In this document: one piece after another, positions 46,122 through 54,724 of the stretch | Numbering within the stretch: position 1 is the first letter of the stretch | Layout of the letters: the number at the start of each line of letters is the position of its first letter | DNA from: OMPR01 sp965183835 | Lineage (GTDB): Bacteria; Pseudomonadota; Alphaproteobacteria; Rhodobacterales; Rhodobacteraceae | Assembly (NCBI GenBank): GCA_965183835.1 | Contig: CBCYME010000019.1 | Coordinates: forward strand, 272,999-336,998 | Direction: 5' to 3' | DNA: 64,000 nucleotides | Notes under the pieces: model-generated | Told to the model about the DNA's origin: nothing | Databases searched by the model: none | Seen by the model: the letters and a program-made list of their open reading frames with translations, nothing else | Translations under genes and position numbers: made by a program

Positions 46122-46535
46122 ATGTCACGTGCTCTGTTGATTTTTATCTTCACCCTGGTCCCTGGGTTCCTCTACGCCGAAATACCCTTGTTCAACACCC
46201 ACCAAGATTATGTGCGCTTTGTGGACACCAAAGTTATGTCCCGCGATTTTATCCCTTTCATCAAACAGCTGGGCGGCGACGATGAATACACCGACGCACA
46301 GCTAAAAGCGACCAACGCGCAGTTGCTCAATGTTATGCCGTTTGATTTCACTGGAACAGAGCTGATCAAGCACGTCCGGTTGAGCGCCTCATTTTCACAG
46401 GAAATGCGAGTGTTTTGGAATGCCAAAAGCAGCTACGTCTACTTTTACGCTTTCTTGCACCATCGCGACGATGGTGTCGTGGTGTTGAAGTTCAACCTCA
46501 ACACCAACCCTGACAAAATTTTCGAAAAATTTTGA
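46122..46535 (+). CDS. hypothetical secreted protein
   Basis: A 137-residue protein with a good signal peptide (SRALLIFIFTLVPGFLYAE) and a small mature domain rich in aromatic residues (YVRFVDTKVMSRDF, KSSYVYFYAFLHH). I recognise no family. The IS3 element is inserted two bases (plus the 4-bp duplication) before its ATG. The original Shine-Dalgarno, AGAGG before GATCCC-ATG, is now at the far side of the element, so translation is probably reduced. The gene converges with the GlxA-type regulator after six bases. Confidence 0.7.
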   Translation: MSRALLIFIFTLVPGFLYAEIPLFNTHQDYVRFVDTKVMSRDFIPFIKQLGGDDEYTDAQLKATNAQLLNVMPFDFTGTELIKHVRLSASFSQEMRVFWNAKSSYVYFYAFLHHRDDGVVVLKFNLNTNPDKIFEKF

Positions 46536-46541
46536 TTTCCG

Positions 46542-47546
46542 TTACACGGACAGGCGAGCAGCCTGCGCACCACGTTCACGATAAGGCGTGGTATTGTAAT
46601 GCGACCGGTAGCATTTTGAAAAATGCGATGGGCTGGCAAATCCGCAGGCAAGCGCCACATTGATCACACTCATATCGGTCTGCATCAACAGGTTTCGGGC
46701 CTTTTGAAGACGGAGCTCCATGTAATACCGCTTGGGGGATCGGTTCAGATAGCGACGGAACAAACGCTCCAACTGGCGCGTGGACATACCGACATCTTTG
46801 GCCAAAATCGACGGGCTGATCGGTTCCTCGATATTCTTTTCCATCATCTGAATAACTTGGCTCAGCTTGGGGTGTCGAACACCAATACGAGTTGGTACCG
46901 ACAGACGCTGGGTATCTTGATCTGTGCGGATCGACGAATAAATCAGCTGATCCGCGACTGCATTTGCCAGCTCTTCACCGTGATCATTGGCAATGAGTTT
47001 GAGCATCAAGTCGATAGAAGACGTGCCACCGGCGGTCGTCATGCGGTTGCCATCGATCAAAAAGACGGATTTGGTGAGCTCAACCTCATCAAACTCTTCG
47101 ATAAAGCTATCGGCGTTTTCCCAATGAATGGTCGCTTTCTTCCCATCCAGTAGCCCGGCACGTGCCAGAACATAGGCGCCGGTACACAGACCGCCAACCA
47201 GAATACCCTTGCGGGATTCACGACGAATCCACCCCATAAGCCGCTTGCTAGTGGCTTGTTGTACGTTGATGCCACTGCACAGCAAAACAACATCATCGCG
47301 CAGCAGATCTCCAAGATCATCGTCCAACTTGAAAGTCGTTCCAGCGGAACACGTTACGGCATCGCCACCTTCACCGACGAGTTTCCATTCATACAGCTCT
47401 TGATTGGCCATACGATTGGCGATCCTCAAACATTCGATTGCTGAGGCGAATGACAACATCGAAAAACTGTCCAAAAGGACAAAAATAAAGCGACGGGGCT
47501 TTTTGCTGTCGGTGTCCACAGTGACAACTTGACGTTGCTCTTGCAT
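46542..47546 (-). CDS. GlxA-type AraC-family regulator with DJ-1/PfpI-like domain
   Basis: A 334-residue regulator: N-terminal DJ-1/PfpI-like domain (FVLLDSFSMLSFASAIECLR; nucleophile-elbow-like VGGLCTGAYVLARAG) and C-terminal AraC HTH (SPSILAKDVGMSTRQLERLF, then ALACGFASPSHFSKCYRSHY). This architecture includes GbdR and CdhR, which sense glycine betaine or carnitine; whether this copy does so is not shown by sequence. An MttB-family gene in the same window makes the idea worth testing. It is divergent from the DAHP synthase gene. Confidence 0.88.
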   Translation of the reverse strand: MQEQRQVVTVDTDSKKPRRFIFVLLDSFSMLSFASAIECLRIANRMANQELYEWKLVGEGGDAVTCSAGTTFKLDDDLGDLLRDDVVLLCSGINVQQATSKRLMGWIRRESRKGILVGGLCTGAYVLARAGLLDGKKATIHWENADSFIEEFDEVELTKSVFLIDGNRMTTAGGTSSIDLMLKLIANDHGEELANAVADQLIYSSIRTDQDTQRLSVPTRIGVRHPKLSQVIQMMEKNIEEPISPSILAKDVGMSTRQLERLFRRYLNRSPKRYYMELRLQKARNLLMQTDMSVINVALACGFASPSHFSKCYRSHYNTTPYRERGAQAARLSV

Positions 47547-47714
47547 GGCGCGTGTCCTTTTTTACGCTACGTCAGGGGTGGGTGTGTTCGCTGACGTGAA
47601 GAGTAGCATGATCAGAGCATTATTACGACGTCAAGAGCTGCAAAACGCATATGGCCTCTGGTTTCGGGATTTTGTATAGAGAGCCACTGACATCCTTCAG
47701 CGGAGAAGAGAGCA

Positions 47715-49085
47715 ATGAGTGAGTGGCAAAAATCGAACTGGCGCGCGAAACCGCGGGTTCAGATGCCCGACTATACCGATCAGGCAGCCTTAACTGCGGT
47801 TGAGGGCCAGCTTTCTAATTATCCGCCGCTGGTGTTTGCAGGTGAGGCCCGTCGTCTAAAGCAGCATCTCGCTGCCGCCGGACGTGGTGAGGCCTTTCTG
47901 CTGCAGGGCGGGGATTGTGCCGAAAGCTTTGAACAATTCAGTGCAGACGCGATTCGCGACACCTTTAAGGTGATGCTGCAGATGGCGATGGTCTTGACCT
48001 ATGGTGCCAAGGTGCCCGTGGTTAAAGTCGGACGTATGGCCGGGCAGTTTGCCAAGCCACGCAGCGCCCCAACCGAGGTGATCGATGGGTTGGAACTGCC
48101 CAGCTACCGTGGTGATATCATCAACGAGCTGGCCTTTACCCCCGAAGCACGCCTGCCTGATCCTAAAAAGATGTTGCAAGCCTATACCCAAGCGGCGGCA
48201 ACTTTGAACTTGTTGCGCGCGTTTTCGACAGGTGGTTATGCGGACGTGAACCAAGTGCACCAGTGGACACTTGGCTTTACCGAAAGCGAAAAGGCCGAAG
48301 CCTACCGAGAAGTTGCAAACCGGATAACCGACACGCTTGATTTCATGCGTGCCGCTGGTGTGACACAGGAAACCGCGCATACGCTGCAATCGGTTGAGTT
48401 CTACACCAGTCATGAAAGCTTGTTGCTTGAGTATGAAGAGGCGTTGACCCGCCTTGACTCCACCAGCGGCAATTGGCTGGCAGGCTCCGGTCACATGATC
48501 TGGATCGGGGACCGGACGCGTCAGCCTGATGGTGCCCATGTTGAATTCTGCCGTGGTGTTTTGAACCCGATCGGCCTGAAAACCGGTCCGTCGACCACAG
48601 CCGAAGACCTGAAGGTTCTGATGGCCAAGCTAAACCCAACGAACGAAGAAGGTCGCTTGACCCTGATCGCACGTTTTGGGGCCGGCAATGTCGGTGAGCA
48701 CCTGCCACGTCTGATCAAGGCTGTTCAGGAAGAAGGGGCGAACGTCACTTGGGTTTGTGATCCAATGCACGGCAACACGATCAAATCCTCAACAGGCTAT
48801 AAAACACGCCCGTTCGACTCTGTATTGCGTGAAGTGCGCGAATTCTTTGGCGTTCATTCCGCCGAAGGCACAATACCTGGCGGCGTCCATTTTGAAATGA
48901 CCGGTCAGGACGTAACGGAGTGCACAGGCGGTGTTCGCGCTGTAACCGAAGACTCGCTCAGTGATCGCTACCATACCGCATGTGATCCGCGCTTGAACGC
49001 AAACCAATCGCTTGAGCTTGCGTTCCTGGTGGCCGAAGAGCTGTCGCAGCTGCGCCAAGACCGGATCAAACGCCAAGCGGGCTGA
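47715..49085 (+). CDS. class II 3-deoxy-7-phosphoheptulonate synthase
   Basis: A 456-residue plant-type (class II) DAHP synthase, the entry to aromatic amino acid synthesis. The family opening is WRAKPRVQMPDYTDQAAL; metal and substrate motifs include LLQGGDCAESF, KVGRMAGQFAKPRS, and CDPMHGNTIKSSTG. Length and both ends match the family. ATG follows GGAGAAGAGAGCA. It stands alone with its own terminator. Confidence 0.96.
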   Translation: MSEWQKSNWRAKPRVQMPDYTDQAALTAVEGQLSNYPPLVFAGEARRLKQHLAAAGRGEAFLLQGGDCAESFEQFSADAIRDTFKVMLQMAMVLTYGAKVPVVKVGRMAGQFAKPRSAPTEVIDGLELPSYRGDIINELAFTPEARLPDPKKMLQAYTQAAATLNLLRAFSTGGYADVNQVHQWTLGFTESEKAEAYREVANRITDTLDFMRAAGVTQETAHTLQSVEFYTSHESLLLEYEEALTRLDSTSGNWLAGSGHMIWIGDRTRQPDGAHVEFCRGVLNPIGLKTGPSTTAEDLKVLMAKLNPTNEEGRLTLIARFGAGNVGEHLPRLIKAVQEEGANVTWVCDPMHGNTIKSSTGYKTRPFDSVLREVREFFGVHSAEGTIPGGVHFEMTGQDVTECTGGVRAVTEDSLSDRYHTACDPRLNANQSLELAFLVAEELSQLRQDRIKRQAG

Positions 49086-49105
49086 TCGCAGCACAGCACC
49101 AAAAA

Positions 49106-49143
49106 GAAAGGCCCAGAGATTTTTGTCTCTGGGCCTTTTTTGT
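49106..49143 (+). terminator. Rho-independent terminator of the DAHP synthase gene
   Basis: Perfect 12-bp stem AAGGCCCAGAGA/TCTCTGGGCCTT with a T-rich six-base loop and a run of six T, about 22 bases after the stop. Confidence 0.93.
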
Positions 49144-49180
49144 TATGGAAATGCGATAGCAAATCATGAGCTACAGCTGA

Positions 49181-49870
49181 TTATGGGTCGTTGCTGGCAA
49201 CCAAATTGAGATGACCACACGTCCCATGTGCGGGCTTTCTCACCGTATTGCGGTCTATAGTCTCTGGGCTTTGGGATGGGCGTTCTTGCGCCCCCGGAGC
49301 CCCTGAGAGCGCTCGCAGCTCTGATCCCTCAATATCAAAGCGGATCGTCCCTTTGCCGGGGGTGCCATCTGCGACCAAAACACCCAGTATACGGCTGACA
49401 TCCCCAAAATCACTTTTGAGAGGCAACAAAAGCATACGGGCTTCAAACGCAGCCCGGCCAAACTTCTTTTCTCGGGACAGGCGCAGCTCAGCGACCGCAG
49501 GGGTGTCAAAGATATGTTCAAGCGTTGCCGAAATTTCAGCACGCGACTGCAGACTAAAGAAAGAGGTCAAAGGCATGCCGCGTACCTCCATACCTGCAAC
49601 TTCATTCAGGTGATTTCCAGCCAACCGAAAACGGGCGATCCCGGGTGCGATCCGTTCCAGAATGAACGAATACTCTAGAATGTTCTCAAGGCCTCGCGGG
49701 TCGATGTCAGAGCGGAACGGAACGCCACCTTGTGATTTCTCTGCCCGCAAGGCTGTCCAATACGCTTCGGCTTGACGGATCGGCGACAGGCTGGGGCCAG
49801 CGCGAAATCCATCCATCGAGACAACATTATCTGACAGGGTTTTAGAAACGTTGCTAAAAAAGGTCCTCAT
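49181..49870 (-). CDS. PAS_5 domain protein
   Basis: A 229-residue protein whose central part (about 40-165) is a PAS_5 domain (DPRGLENILEYSFILERI, FRLAGNHLNEVAGMEVRGMPL split at residue 90, then AAFEARMLLLPL). There is no output domain; the C-terminal 50 residues are polar and probably disordered. Such stand-alone PAS_5 proteins are frequent in Caulobacter- and roseobacter-type genomes. The ATG at 49870 with AAGGG upstream is preferred over a GTG three codons earlier. Two CtrA-type sites lie 70-130 bases upstream. Confidence 0.8.
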   Translation of the reverse strand: MRTFFSNVSKTLSDNVVSMDGFRAGPSLSPIRQAEAYWTALRAEKSQGGVPFRSDIDPRGLENILEYSFILERIAPGIARFRLAGNHLNEVAGMEVRGMPLTSFFSLQSRAEISATLEHIFDTPAVAELRLSREKKFGRAAFEARMLLLPLKSDFGDVSRILGVLVADGTPGKGTIRFDIEGSELRALSGAPGAQERPSQSPETIDRNTVRKPAHGTCGHLNLVASNDP

Positions 49871-49937
49871 GTCACACACCCTTGCTTCCCTCGCAATCAG
49901 CCTCTCGTCGGGTCAGCATCGCGATAATTAATACAGG

Positions 49938-49952
49938 TTACTCAATCGTTAA
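49938..49952. promoter_or_regulatory. near-consensus CtrA site (TTAC-N7-TTAA)
   Basis: TTACTCAATCGTTAA matches TTAA-N7-TTAA with one change and lies 68 bases before the PAS_5 start. Its reverse complement is almost identical to the site at 16602. Confidence 0.45.
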
Positions 49953-49987
49953 TCTGTCACGGATTGACTTAATTTTGGAGTAAATCT

Positions 49988-50002
49988 TTAACGAATGGTT
50001 AA
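49988..50002. promoter_or_regulatory. consensus CtrA site (TTAA-N7-TTAA)
   Basis: TTAACGAATGGTTAA is a perfect match to the CtrA full site known from Caulobacter and used in roseobacters. It lies 118 bases before the PAS_5 start and 111 bases before the divergent yicC. Confidence 0.6.
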
Positions 50003-50112
50003 TAGCTTAAAATTGTAGCAGGTTTGGGCGGGGGCTTGCTCTGTGGGGCTCTATGGCATTAGGTGCTCAAACTCTATCACCCCTCTGAAACAAAACCGCG
50101 GAGCCTGCTGGA

Positions 50113-51003
50113 ATGATAAAATCGATGACTGGCTTTGCCTCGGCCAAGGGGGAGCTCCAACCACACAGTTGGAGTTGGGAACTGCGCAGCGTGAATTCCA
50201 AAGGGTTGGATCTGCGTATTCGTGTCCCCGATTGGCTCGAAGGGCTCGAAGCCCATTTGCGCGCAGTTCTCAGCAAAGCGGTGTCACGCGGCAGCGTCAC
50301 CTTATCCTTGCGCTTGTCGCGCGGGGATGATGCGGGCGTGATGACGCTCAATCCGGGCGTGCTGGATACTGTTCTAAGCGCCTTATCTGAGATCGAACAG
50401 CAAGCAATGGATCGCGGGGTGACTCTGGCGCCGTCCAAAGCATCCGATTTGCTCGCGGTCCGTGGTATGATGGATGCAAACGTGGGGGCGGATGATCCGG
50501 CACCTTTGGTTGCACAGATCAAAACTGAATTTACCCCGCTGGTAGAGGCGTTTTTGCAAATGCGTGCGGCCGAGGGATCCGCCCTGTTGGACATTCTTTC
50601 ACGTCAGTTGGATCAGGTGGAGCAATTCACCGCAACCGCCGAGGCCCTTGCCTTGAAACGCCGTGACGCGATGGCCGAAACATTGCAGACCAATCTTGCG
50701 CGTGTGTTAGACAATACTGATGGCGCCGATCCCGCCAGGGTGGCACAAGAGCTGGCGCTGTTAGTGGTCAAAGCTGACGTCACCGAAGAAATAGATCGCT
50801 TGAATGCCCACATCGCAACCGCGCGGGATTTGTTGGCACAAGACGGGGCAGTGGGGCGTAAGCTTGATTTCTTGATGCAGGAATTCAATCGCGAAGCAAA
50901 CACGCTATGTTCCAAATCGCAAAACGCAGATCTGACGGCTGTTGGTCTTGAGCTAAAGGCCGTTATCGATCAAATGCGTGAGCAAGTTCAAAACGTAGAA
51001 TAA
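50113..51003 (+). CDS. YicC-family endoribonuclease
   Basis: A 296-residue protein with the YicC start (KSMTGFASAKGELQPHSWSWE, split here at residue 20; SVNSKGLDLRIRVP) and the C-terminal DUF1732 block (GRKLDFLMQEFNREANTLCSKS). E. coli YicC is an endoribonuclease acting on the small RNA RyhB. gmk follows after 19 bases, a pairing conserved across proteobacteria. The start ATG at 50113 fits the family. Confidence 0.93.
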   Translation: MIKSMTGFASAKGELQPHSWSWELRSVNSKGLDLRIRVPDWLEGLEAHLRAVLSKAVSRGSVTLSLRLSRGDDAGVMTLNPGVLDTVLSALSEIEQQAMDRGVTLAPSKASDLLAVRGMMDANVGADDPAPLVAQIKTEFTPLVEAFLQMRAAEGSALLDILSRQLDQVEQFTATAEALALKRRDAMAETLQTNLARVLDNTDGADPARVAQELALLVVKADVTEEIDRLNAHIATARDLLAQDGAVGRKLDFLMQEFNREANTLCSKSQNADLTAVGLELKAVIDQMREQVQNVE

Positions 51004-51022
51004 AGACGGGAAACTGTACGAA

Positions 51023-51664
51023 ATGTCTGACCGCCGTGGCCTCTTGATCATTTTATCCTCCCCATCGGGAGCCGGGAAATCAACTTTGGCAAACCGCCTC
51101 AGGACTTGGGACGAAGGGTTAAAGTTTTCGGTTTCGGCCACCACCAGAGAGCCGCGACCCGGCGAAGAGCACGGGCGCGAGTATTATTTCATGCCCGAAG
51201 ATAGTTTTCGCCAGCAGGTCACCGAGGGCGAGATGCTGGAACACGCGCATGTGTTCGGCAATTTCTACGGCTCACCCGCCGGCCCAGTTCGTGAGACAAT
51301 CGAATCCGGGCGTGACGTGCTGTTTGATGTCGATTGGCAGGGGGAAATCCAGATCCGGAATTCAGATTTGGGTAAACATGCTTTGTCGATCTTTATTTTG
51401 CCGCCCTCCATCCGGGAATTGCGACGCCGACTGGAAACCCGTGGACAAGATAGCGTCGATACGATCTCTAAGCGGATGTTGAAAAGCTGGGACGAGATCA
51501 GCCACTGGGGCTATTACGACTACGTTCTGATCAACGACGATCTGGATCAGACCGAAGAAAAGCTTAGAACTATCATAAGTGCGGAACGCATGCGCCGTAT
51601 TCAGCAGCCCAACCTGCAGGCACACGTTCGTACATTGCAATCTGAATTTGAGGATATGTCATGA
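51023..51664 (+). CDS. gmk: guanylate kinase
   Basis: A 213-residue enzyme phosphorylating GMP to GDP. Walker A is SSPSGAGKST (residues 12-21); the GMP-binding part is SATTREPRPGEEHGREYYF (residues 37-55). It lies in the yicC-gmk-gamma carbonic anhydrase operon and overlaps the next gene by four bases. With guaA, guaB and hpt it completes most of the guanine nucleotide steps in this window. Confidence 0.97.
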   Translation: MSDRRGLLIILSSPSGAGKSTLANRLRTWDEGLKFSVSATTREPRPGEEHGREYYFMPEDSFRQQVTEGEMLEHAHVFGNFYGSPAGPVRETIESGRDVLFDVDWQGEIQIRNSDLGKHALSIFILPPSIRELRRRLETRGQDSVDTISKRMLKSWDEISHWGYYDYVLINDDLDQTEEKLRTIISAERMRRIQQPNLQAHVRTLQSEFEDMS

Positions 51665-52185
51665 CCCTTTATGCTTTGAATGGCCATGCGCCACAAATTC
51701 ACGAAGACACGTGGGTGGCGCCAGATGCCAACCTAGTTGGCAAGGTTGTGATGGAGGCCGGGTCGTCTGTTTGGTTCGGATGCACCATTCGTGCGGATCA
51801 CGAAGAAATCCGGGTGGGCGAGGGCAGCAATGTTCAGGAAAACTGTGTCATGCATATCGATGCTGGGTATCCACTGACCATTGGAAAGAATTGCACCATC
51901 GGACACAAAGTCATGCTGCATGGGTGCACGATCGGTGACAATTCCTTGGTCGGTATGGGCGCCACGATCCTGAACGGGGCCAAGATCGGCAAGAATTGCC
52001 TGATTGGGGCCGGTGCCTTGGTCACAGAAAACAAAGAGATCCCGGACAATTCGTTGGTAATGGGCTCACCGGGTAAAGTTGTGCGTCAGGTGGACGAAGT
52101 GAATGCACAGCGTATCACCATGGGGGCGCTGCATTACCAAGAGAACATGCGGAAATTCCGAGATACCTTGACCAAAGTGGACTGA
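51661..52185 (+). CDS. gamma-carbonic anhydrase family protein
   Basis: A 174-residue left-handed beta-helix protein with hexapeptide repeats and the three zinc-type histidines (NCVMHIDAG, then IGHKVMLHGC). The family contains Cam-type carbonic anhydrases and YrdA/PaaY thioesterases; activity cannot be told from this. It overlaps gmk by four bases (ATGA) and ends with a strong terminator. Confidence 0.92.
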   Translation: MTLYALNGHAPQIHEDTWVAPDANLVGKVVMEAGSSVWFGCTIRADHEEIRVGEGSNVQENCVMHIDAGYPLTIGKNCTIGHKVMLHGCTIGDNSLVGMGATILNGAKIGKNCLIGAGALVTENKEIPDNSLVMGSPGKVVRQVDEVNAQRITMGALHYQENMRKFRDTLTKVD

Positions 52186-52235
52186 ATACCCGGTCGGCCT
52201 TGGCCGATTGCGATACCCGTTCTTGGGTTTCTCAT

Positions 52236-52274
52236 AAATGATGCTGCACGCTTGGTAGTGCAGCATCATTTTTA
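52236..52274 (+). terminator. Rho-independent terminator of the yicC-gmk operon
   Basis: Perfect 14-bp stem AAATGATGCTGCAC/GTGCAGCATCATTT with an eight-base loop and a T run. It isolates the phosphate regulon that follows. Confidence 0.93.
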
Positions 52275-52324
52275 CATTCCTGCCGTAGCAAGGCCGACAA
52301 TCGATACAACCTGAGGCCCCTGTG

Positions 52325-53371
52325 ATGTCTAATGATCTCAACTCTGCATTTTTGGCGGCCACGCCGTTACCCGCTTTGTTGGTCGATCAGTCCGAGCGGA
52401 TCATTGCTGCAAATGCTGATGCGCTTGCATTGCTTGGCCAACAGATTTCCGGGCGTCACTTCGCGACCATTCTGCGTCAACCCTTGGTTATTGATGCAAT
52501 CGAAGCAAGCCTACGGTCAAAGGCCCCGCGTGAAACGCGCCATCTGTCCAACGATGGTGCGCGTGATACCACCTATGTGGTTCATTGCCGGTATGTGAAT
52601 GGCATCGGTGCGGTTCAAGGGGGGGCTGTTATGGTCACGTTTATGGACGTGACGCATCTTGAGCAGGCCGAACAAATGCGCCGAGATTTTATCGCCAATG
52701 TCAGTCACGAGTTGCGAACACCGTTGACGGCCTTGATGGGATTTATCGAAACGCTGCGCGGACCCGCCCGCGAAGATGCACCGGCACGCGATCGGTTTCT
52801 AAAAATCATGGATGACGAATCCAACCGAATGAACCGTTTGGTTGGGGATCTACTGTCCCTGAACCGTGTTGAAAGCGAAGAACGGGTACGACCAAAGGAA
52901 GAAGTCGATTTAACCGCCCAGCTTGAATCGACGTTGAACTCTATTCGTCCACTTGCCGAGTCTGCCAATGTGGACCTGAACTTGAACGCATCTGAGGACC
53001 CGATGATCGTGGCTGGGGATCCGGATCAATTGCAGCAGGTATTCACCAACCTTATCGAAAACGCCATAAAATATGGCGGCAGCGGCGGTGTTGTGGATGT
53101 GACGCTGACGCAGGTCGAACGTGATCCCGCAATCCGGGCGCCAGCTATCTATATCCAAATCGCCGACAAGGGCCCCGGAATCGATTCCGTTCATCTGCCT
53201 CGGCTAACCGAGCGATTTTATAGGGGTGACAATCACCGCTCTCGTGAATTGGGCGGAACGGGCCTTGGGCTGGCGATTGTGAAACACATCATTAACCGTC
53301 ATCGCGGTCGACTGCGGATTGAAAGTGAATTAGGGCAAGGAACTGTTTTTACAGTCATTTTACCCCGATAA
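52325..53371 (+). CDS. phoR: phosphate regulon sensor histidine kinase PhoR
   Basis: A 348-residue kinase: a PAS-like N-terminus (DQSERIIAANADALALLGQ) with no clear membrane helix, HisKA with phospho-His in FIANVSHELRTPL (about residue 128), and HATPase with NLIENAIKYGG and GTGLGLAIVKHI. In phosphate signalling it interacts with PstSCAB and PhoU and phosphorylates PhoB. The missing helices differ from E. coli PhoR but are seen in alphaproteobacterial copies. It starts the cluster; a Pho box separates it from pstS. Confidence 0.92.
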   Translation: MSNDLNSAFLAATPLPALLVDQSERIIAANADALALLGQQISGRHFATILRQPLVIDAIEASLRSKAPRETRHLSNDGARDTTYVVHCRYVNGIGAVQGGAVMVTFMDVTHLEQAEQMRRDFIANVSHELRTPLTALMGFIETLRGPAREDAPARDRFLKIMDDESNRMNRLVGDLLSLNRVESEERVRPKEEVDLTAQLESTLNSIRPLAESANVDLNLNASEDPMIVAGDPDQLQQVFTNLIENAIKYGGSGGVVDVTLTQVERDPAIRAPAIYIQIADKGPGIDSVHLPRLTERFYRGDNHRSRELGGTGLGLAIVKHIINRHRGRLRIESELGQGTVFTVILPR

Positions 53372-53455
53372 GCGCTTTCGAAAGTTCTATATTTTGAGAC
53401 GATATGCCAATGATGCATGGCTCCTATTTATAACGAGGTTCATATTTTTCGGTCG

Positions 53456-53484
53456 TTGTCATGAAGCTGTTACATAGCTGTCAC
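53456..53484 (+). promoter_or_regulatory. Pho box, three 7-bp repeats, upstream of pstS
   Basis: TTGTCAT-GAAG-CTGTTAC-ATAG-CTGTCAC: three direct repeats of the PhoB-binding heptamer CTGTCAT at 11-bp spacing. It lies 86 bases before the pstS ATG. PhoB, encoded at the end of the cluster, would activate pstSCAB-phoU-phoB from here under phosphate limitation. Confidence 0.85.
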
Positions 53485-53569
53485 AAAAGCCACATGCAGA
53501 TCTTCTAATCCTCGCCCCAAGGTCATCATGGGGATGACCAAACACATTCACTGACCCAAGGAGACTTAG

Positions 53570-54625
53570 ATGTCCTTTGTGAAACTCACGGCCTCTGCTC
53601 TGGCCATCGCTGCCGTTTCTGCCACTGCCGCATCTGCGCGTGATCAGGTTCAGGTTGCAGGTTCTTCGACCGTTCTGCCTTATGCATCGATCGTTGCCGA
53701 AGCGTTTGGCGAAAACTTTGACTTCCCAACACCTGTTGTTGAATCGGGCGGTTCTTCGGCTGGCCTGAAACGGTTTTGCGAAGGCGTTGGCGAAAGCACA
53801 ATCGACGTTGCAAACGCATCGCGTAAGATCAAAGAAAAAGAGATCAAGAAATGTGCTGAAAATGGTGTGACCGACATCATCGAAGTGCGCATTGGCTATG
53901 ACGGCATCGTGTTTGCATCCGACATCAAAGGTCAAGCTTTTGAATTCACCCCAACCGATTGGTATCTGGCTCTGTCTGACACCATTTTGGTTGACGGCAA
54001 GATGGTTCCAAACGCTGCAAAAACTTGGGCCGACGTAAACCCTGCGTTCCCAGCACAGGACATCCAAGCGTTCATTCCAGGCACCAAGCACGGCACACGC
54101 GAAGTGTTCGAAGACAAAGTGATCCTGGCGGGCTGTGAAGCCACTGGCGCATTCGAACACCACTTGGCTGCCGCCGAAGGCGACACCGCGAAGAAGAAAA
54201 AGAAAGCCGCTGAAAAAGCCTGCATCGCGCTGCGCACAGATGGCCGTTCTGTTGACATCGATGGCGACTATACCGAAACATTGGCCCGCATCGAAAGCAA
54301 CAAAGACGGCATCGGCGTCTTTGGCCTGGCATTCTACGAGAACAACACAGACAAGCTGCAAGTTGCAACCATGTCTGGCATCGTTCCTTCGACTGAATCT
54401 ATCGCAACCGGCGAATACCCTGTATCGCGTCCGTTGTTCTTCTACGTGAAGAAAGCCCACATCGGTGTGATCCCCGGCCTGAAAGAATACGCTGAATTCT
54501 TTGTCGCCGATGAAATCGCTGGCTCGGACGGTCCTTTGTCCGAATACGGTTTGGTTGCTGATCCCGAGCTGGAAAAAACCCAAGAGGCCGTCGCAGACGA
54601 AGCCACAATGGGCGGCAACTCTTAA
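53570..54625 (+). CDS. pstS: phosphate ABC transporter substrate-binding protein PstS
   Basis: A 351-residue periplasmic protein with signal peptide (TASALAIAAVSATAASA). Phosphate-loop segments are QVAGSSTVLPYASIVAEAF, PVVESGGSSAGLKRF and PGTKHGTREVFED. A lysine-rich insert (DTAKKKKKAAEKACIALR) is characteristic of the alphaproteobacterial PstS group. It delivers phosphate to PstCAB. GGAG precedes the ATG, and the Pho box lies 86 bases upstream. Confidence 0.96.
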   Translation: MSFVKLTASALAIAAVSATAASARDQVQVAGSSTVLPYASIVAEAFGENFDFPTPVVESGGSSAGLKRFCEGVGESTIDVANASRKIKEKEIKKCAENGVTDIIEVRIGYDGIVFASDIKGQAFEFTPTDWYLALSDTILVDGKMVPNAAKTWADVNPAFPAQDIQAFIPGTKHGTREVFEDKVILAGCEATGAFEHHLAAAEGDTAKKKKKAAEKACIALRTDGRSVDIDGDYTETLARIESNKDGIGVFGLAFYENNTDKLQVATMSGIVPSTESIATGEYPVSRPLFFYVKKAHIGVIPGLKEYAEFFVADEIAGSDGPLSEYGLVADPELEKTQEAVADEATMGGNS

Positions 54626-54724
54626 TCCTTTGACGGATTAACACGATTGGTCGGGGCAGGGCGATCTTGCCTCGGCTTTCTCACATTTCTTATCTTGGAT
54701 CGCTTGACGCGACTGGAGCCCCTG

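Noticed and set aside
53459..54583. A 374-codon minus-strand frame antisense to pstS
   Set aside because: Low-GC-skew shadow; covers the Pho box and a gene with an unmistakable PstS sequence.
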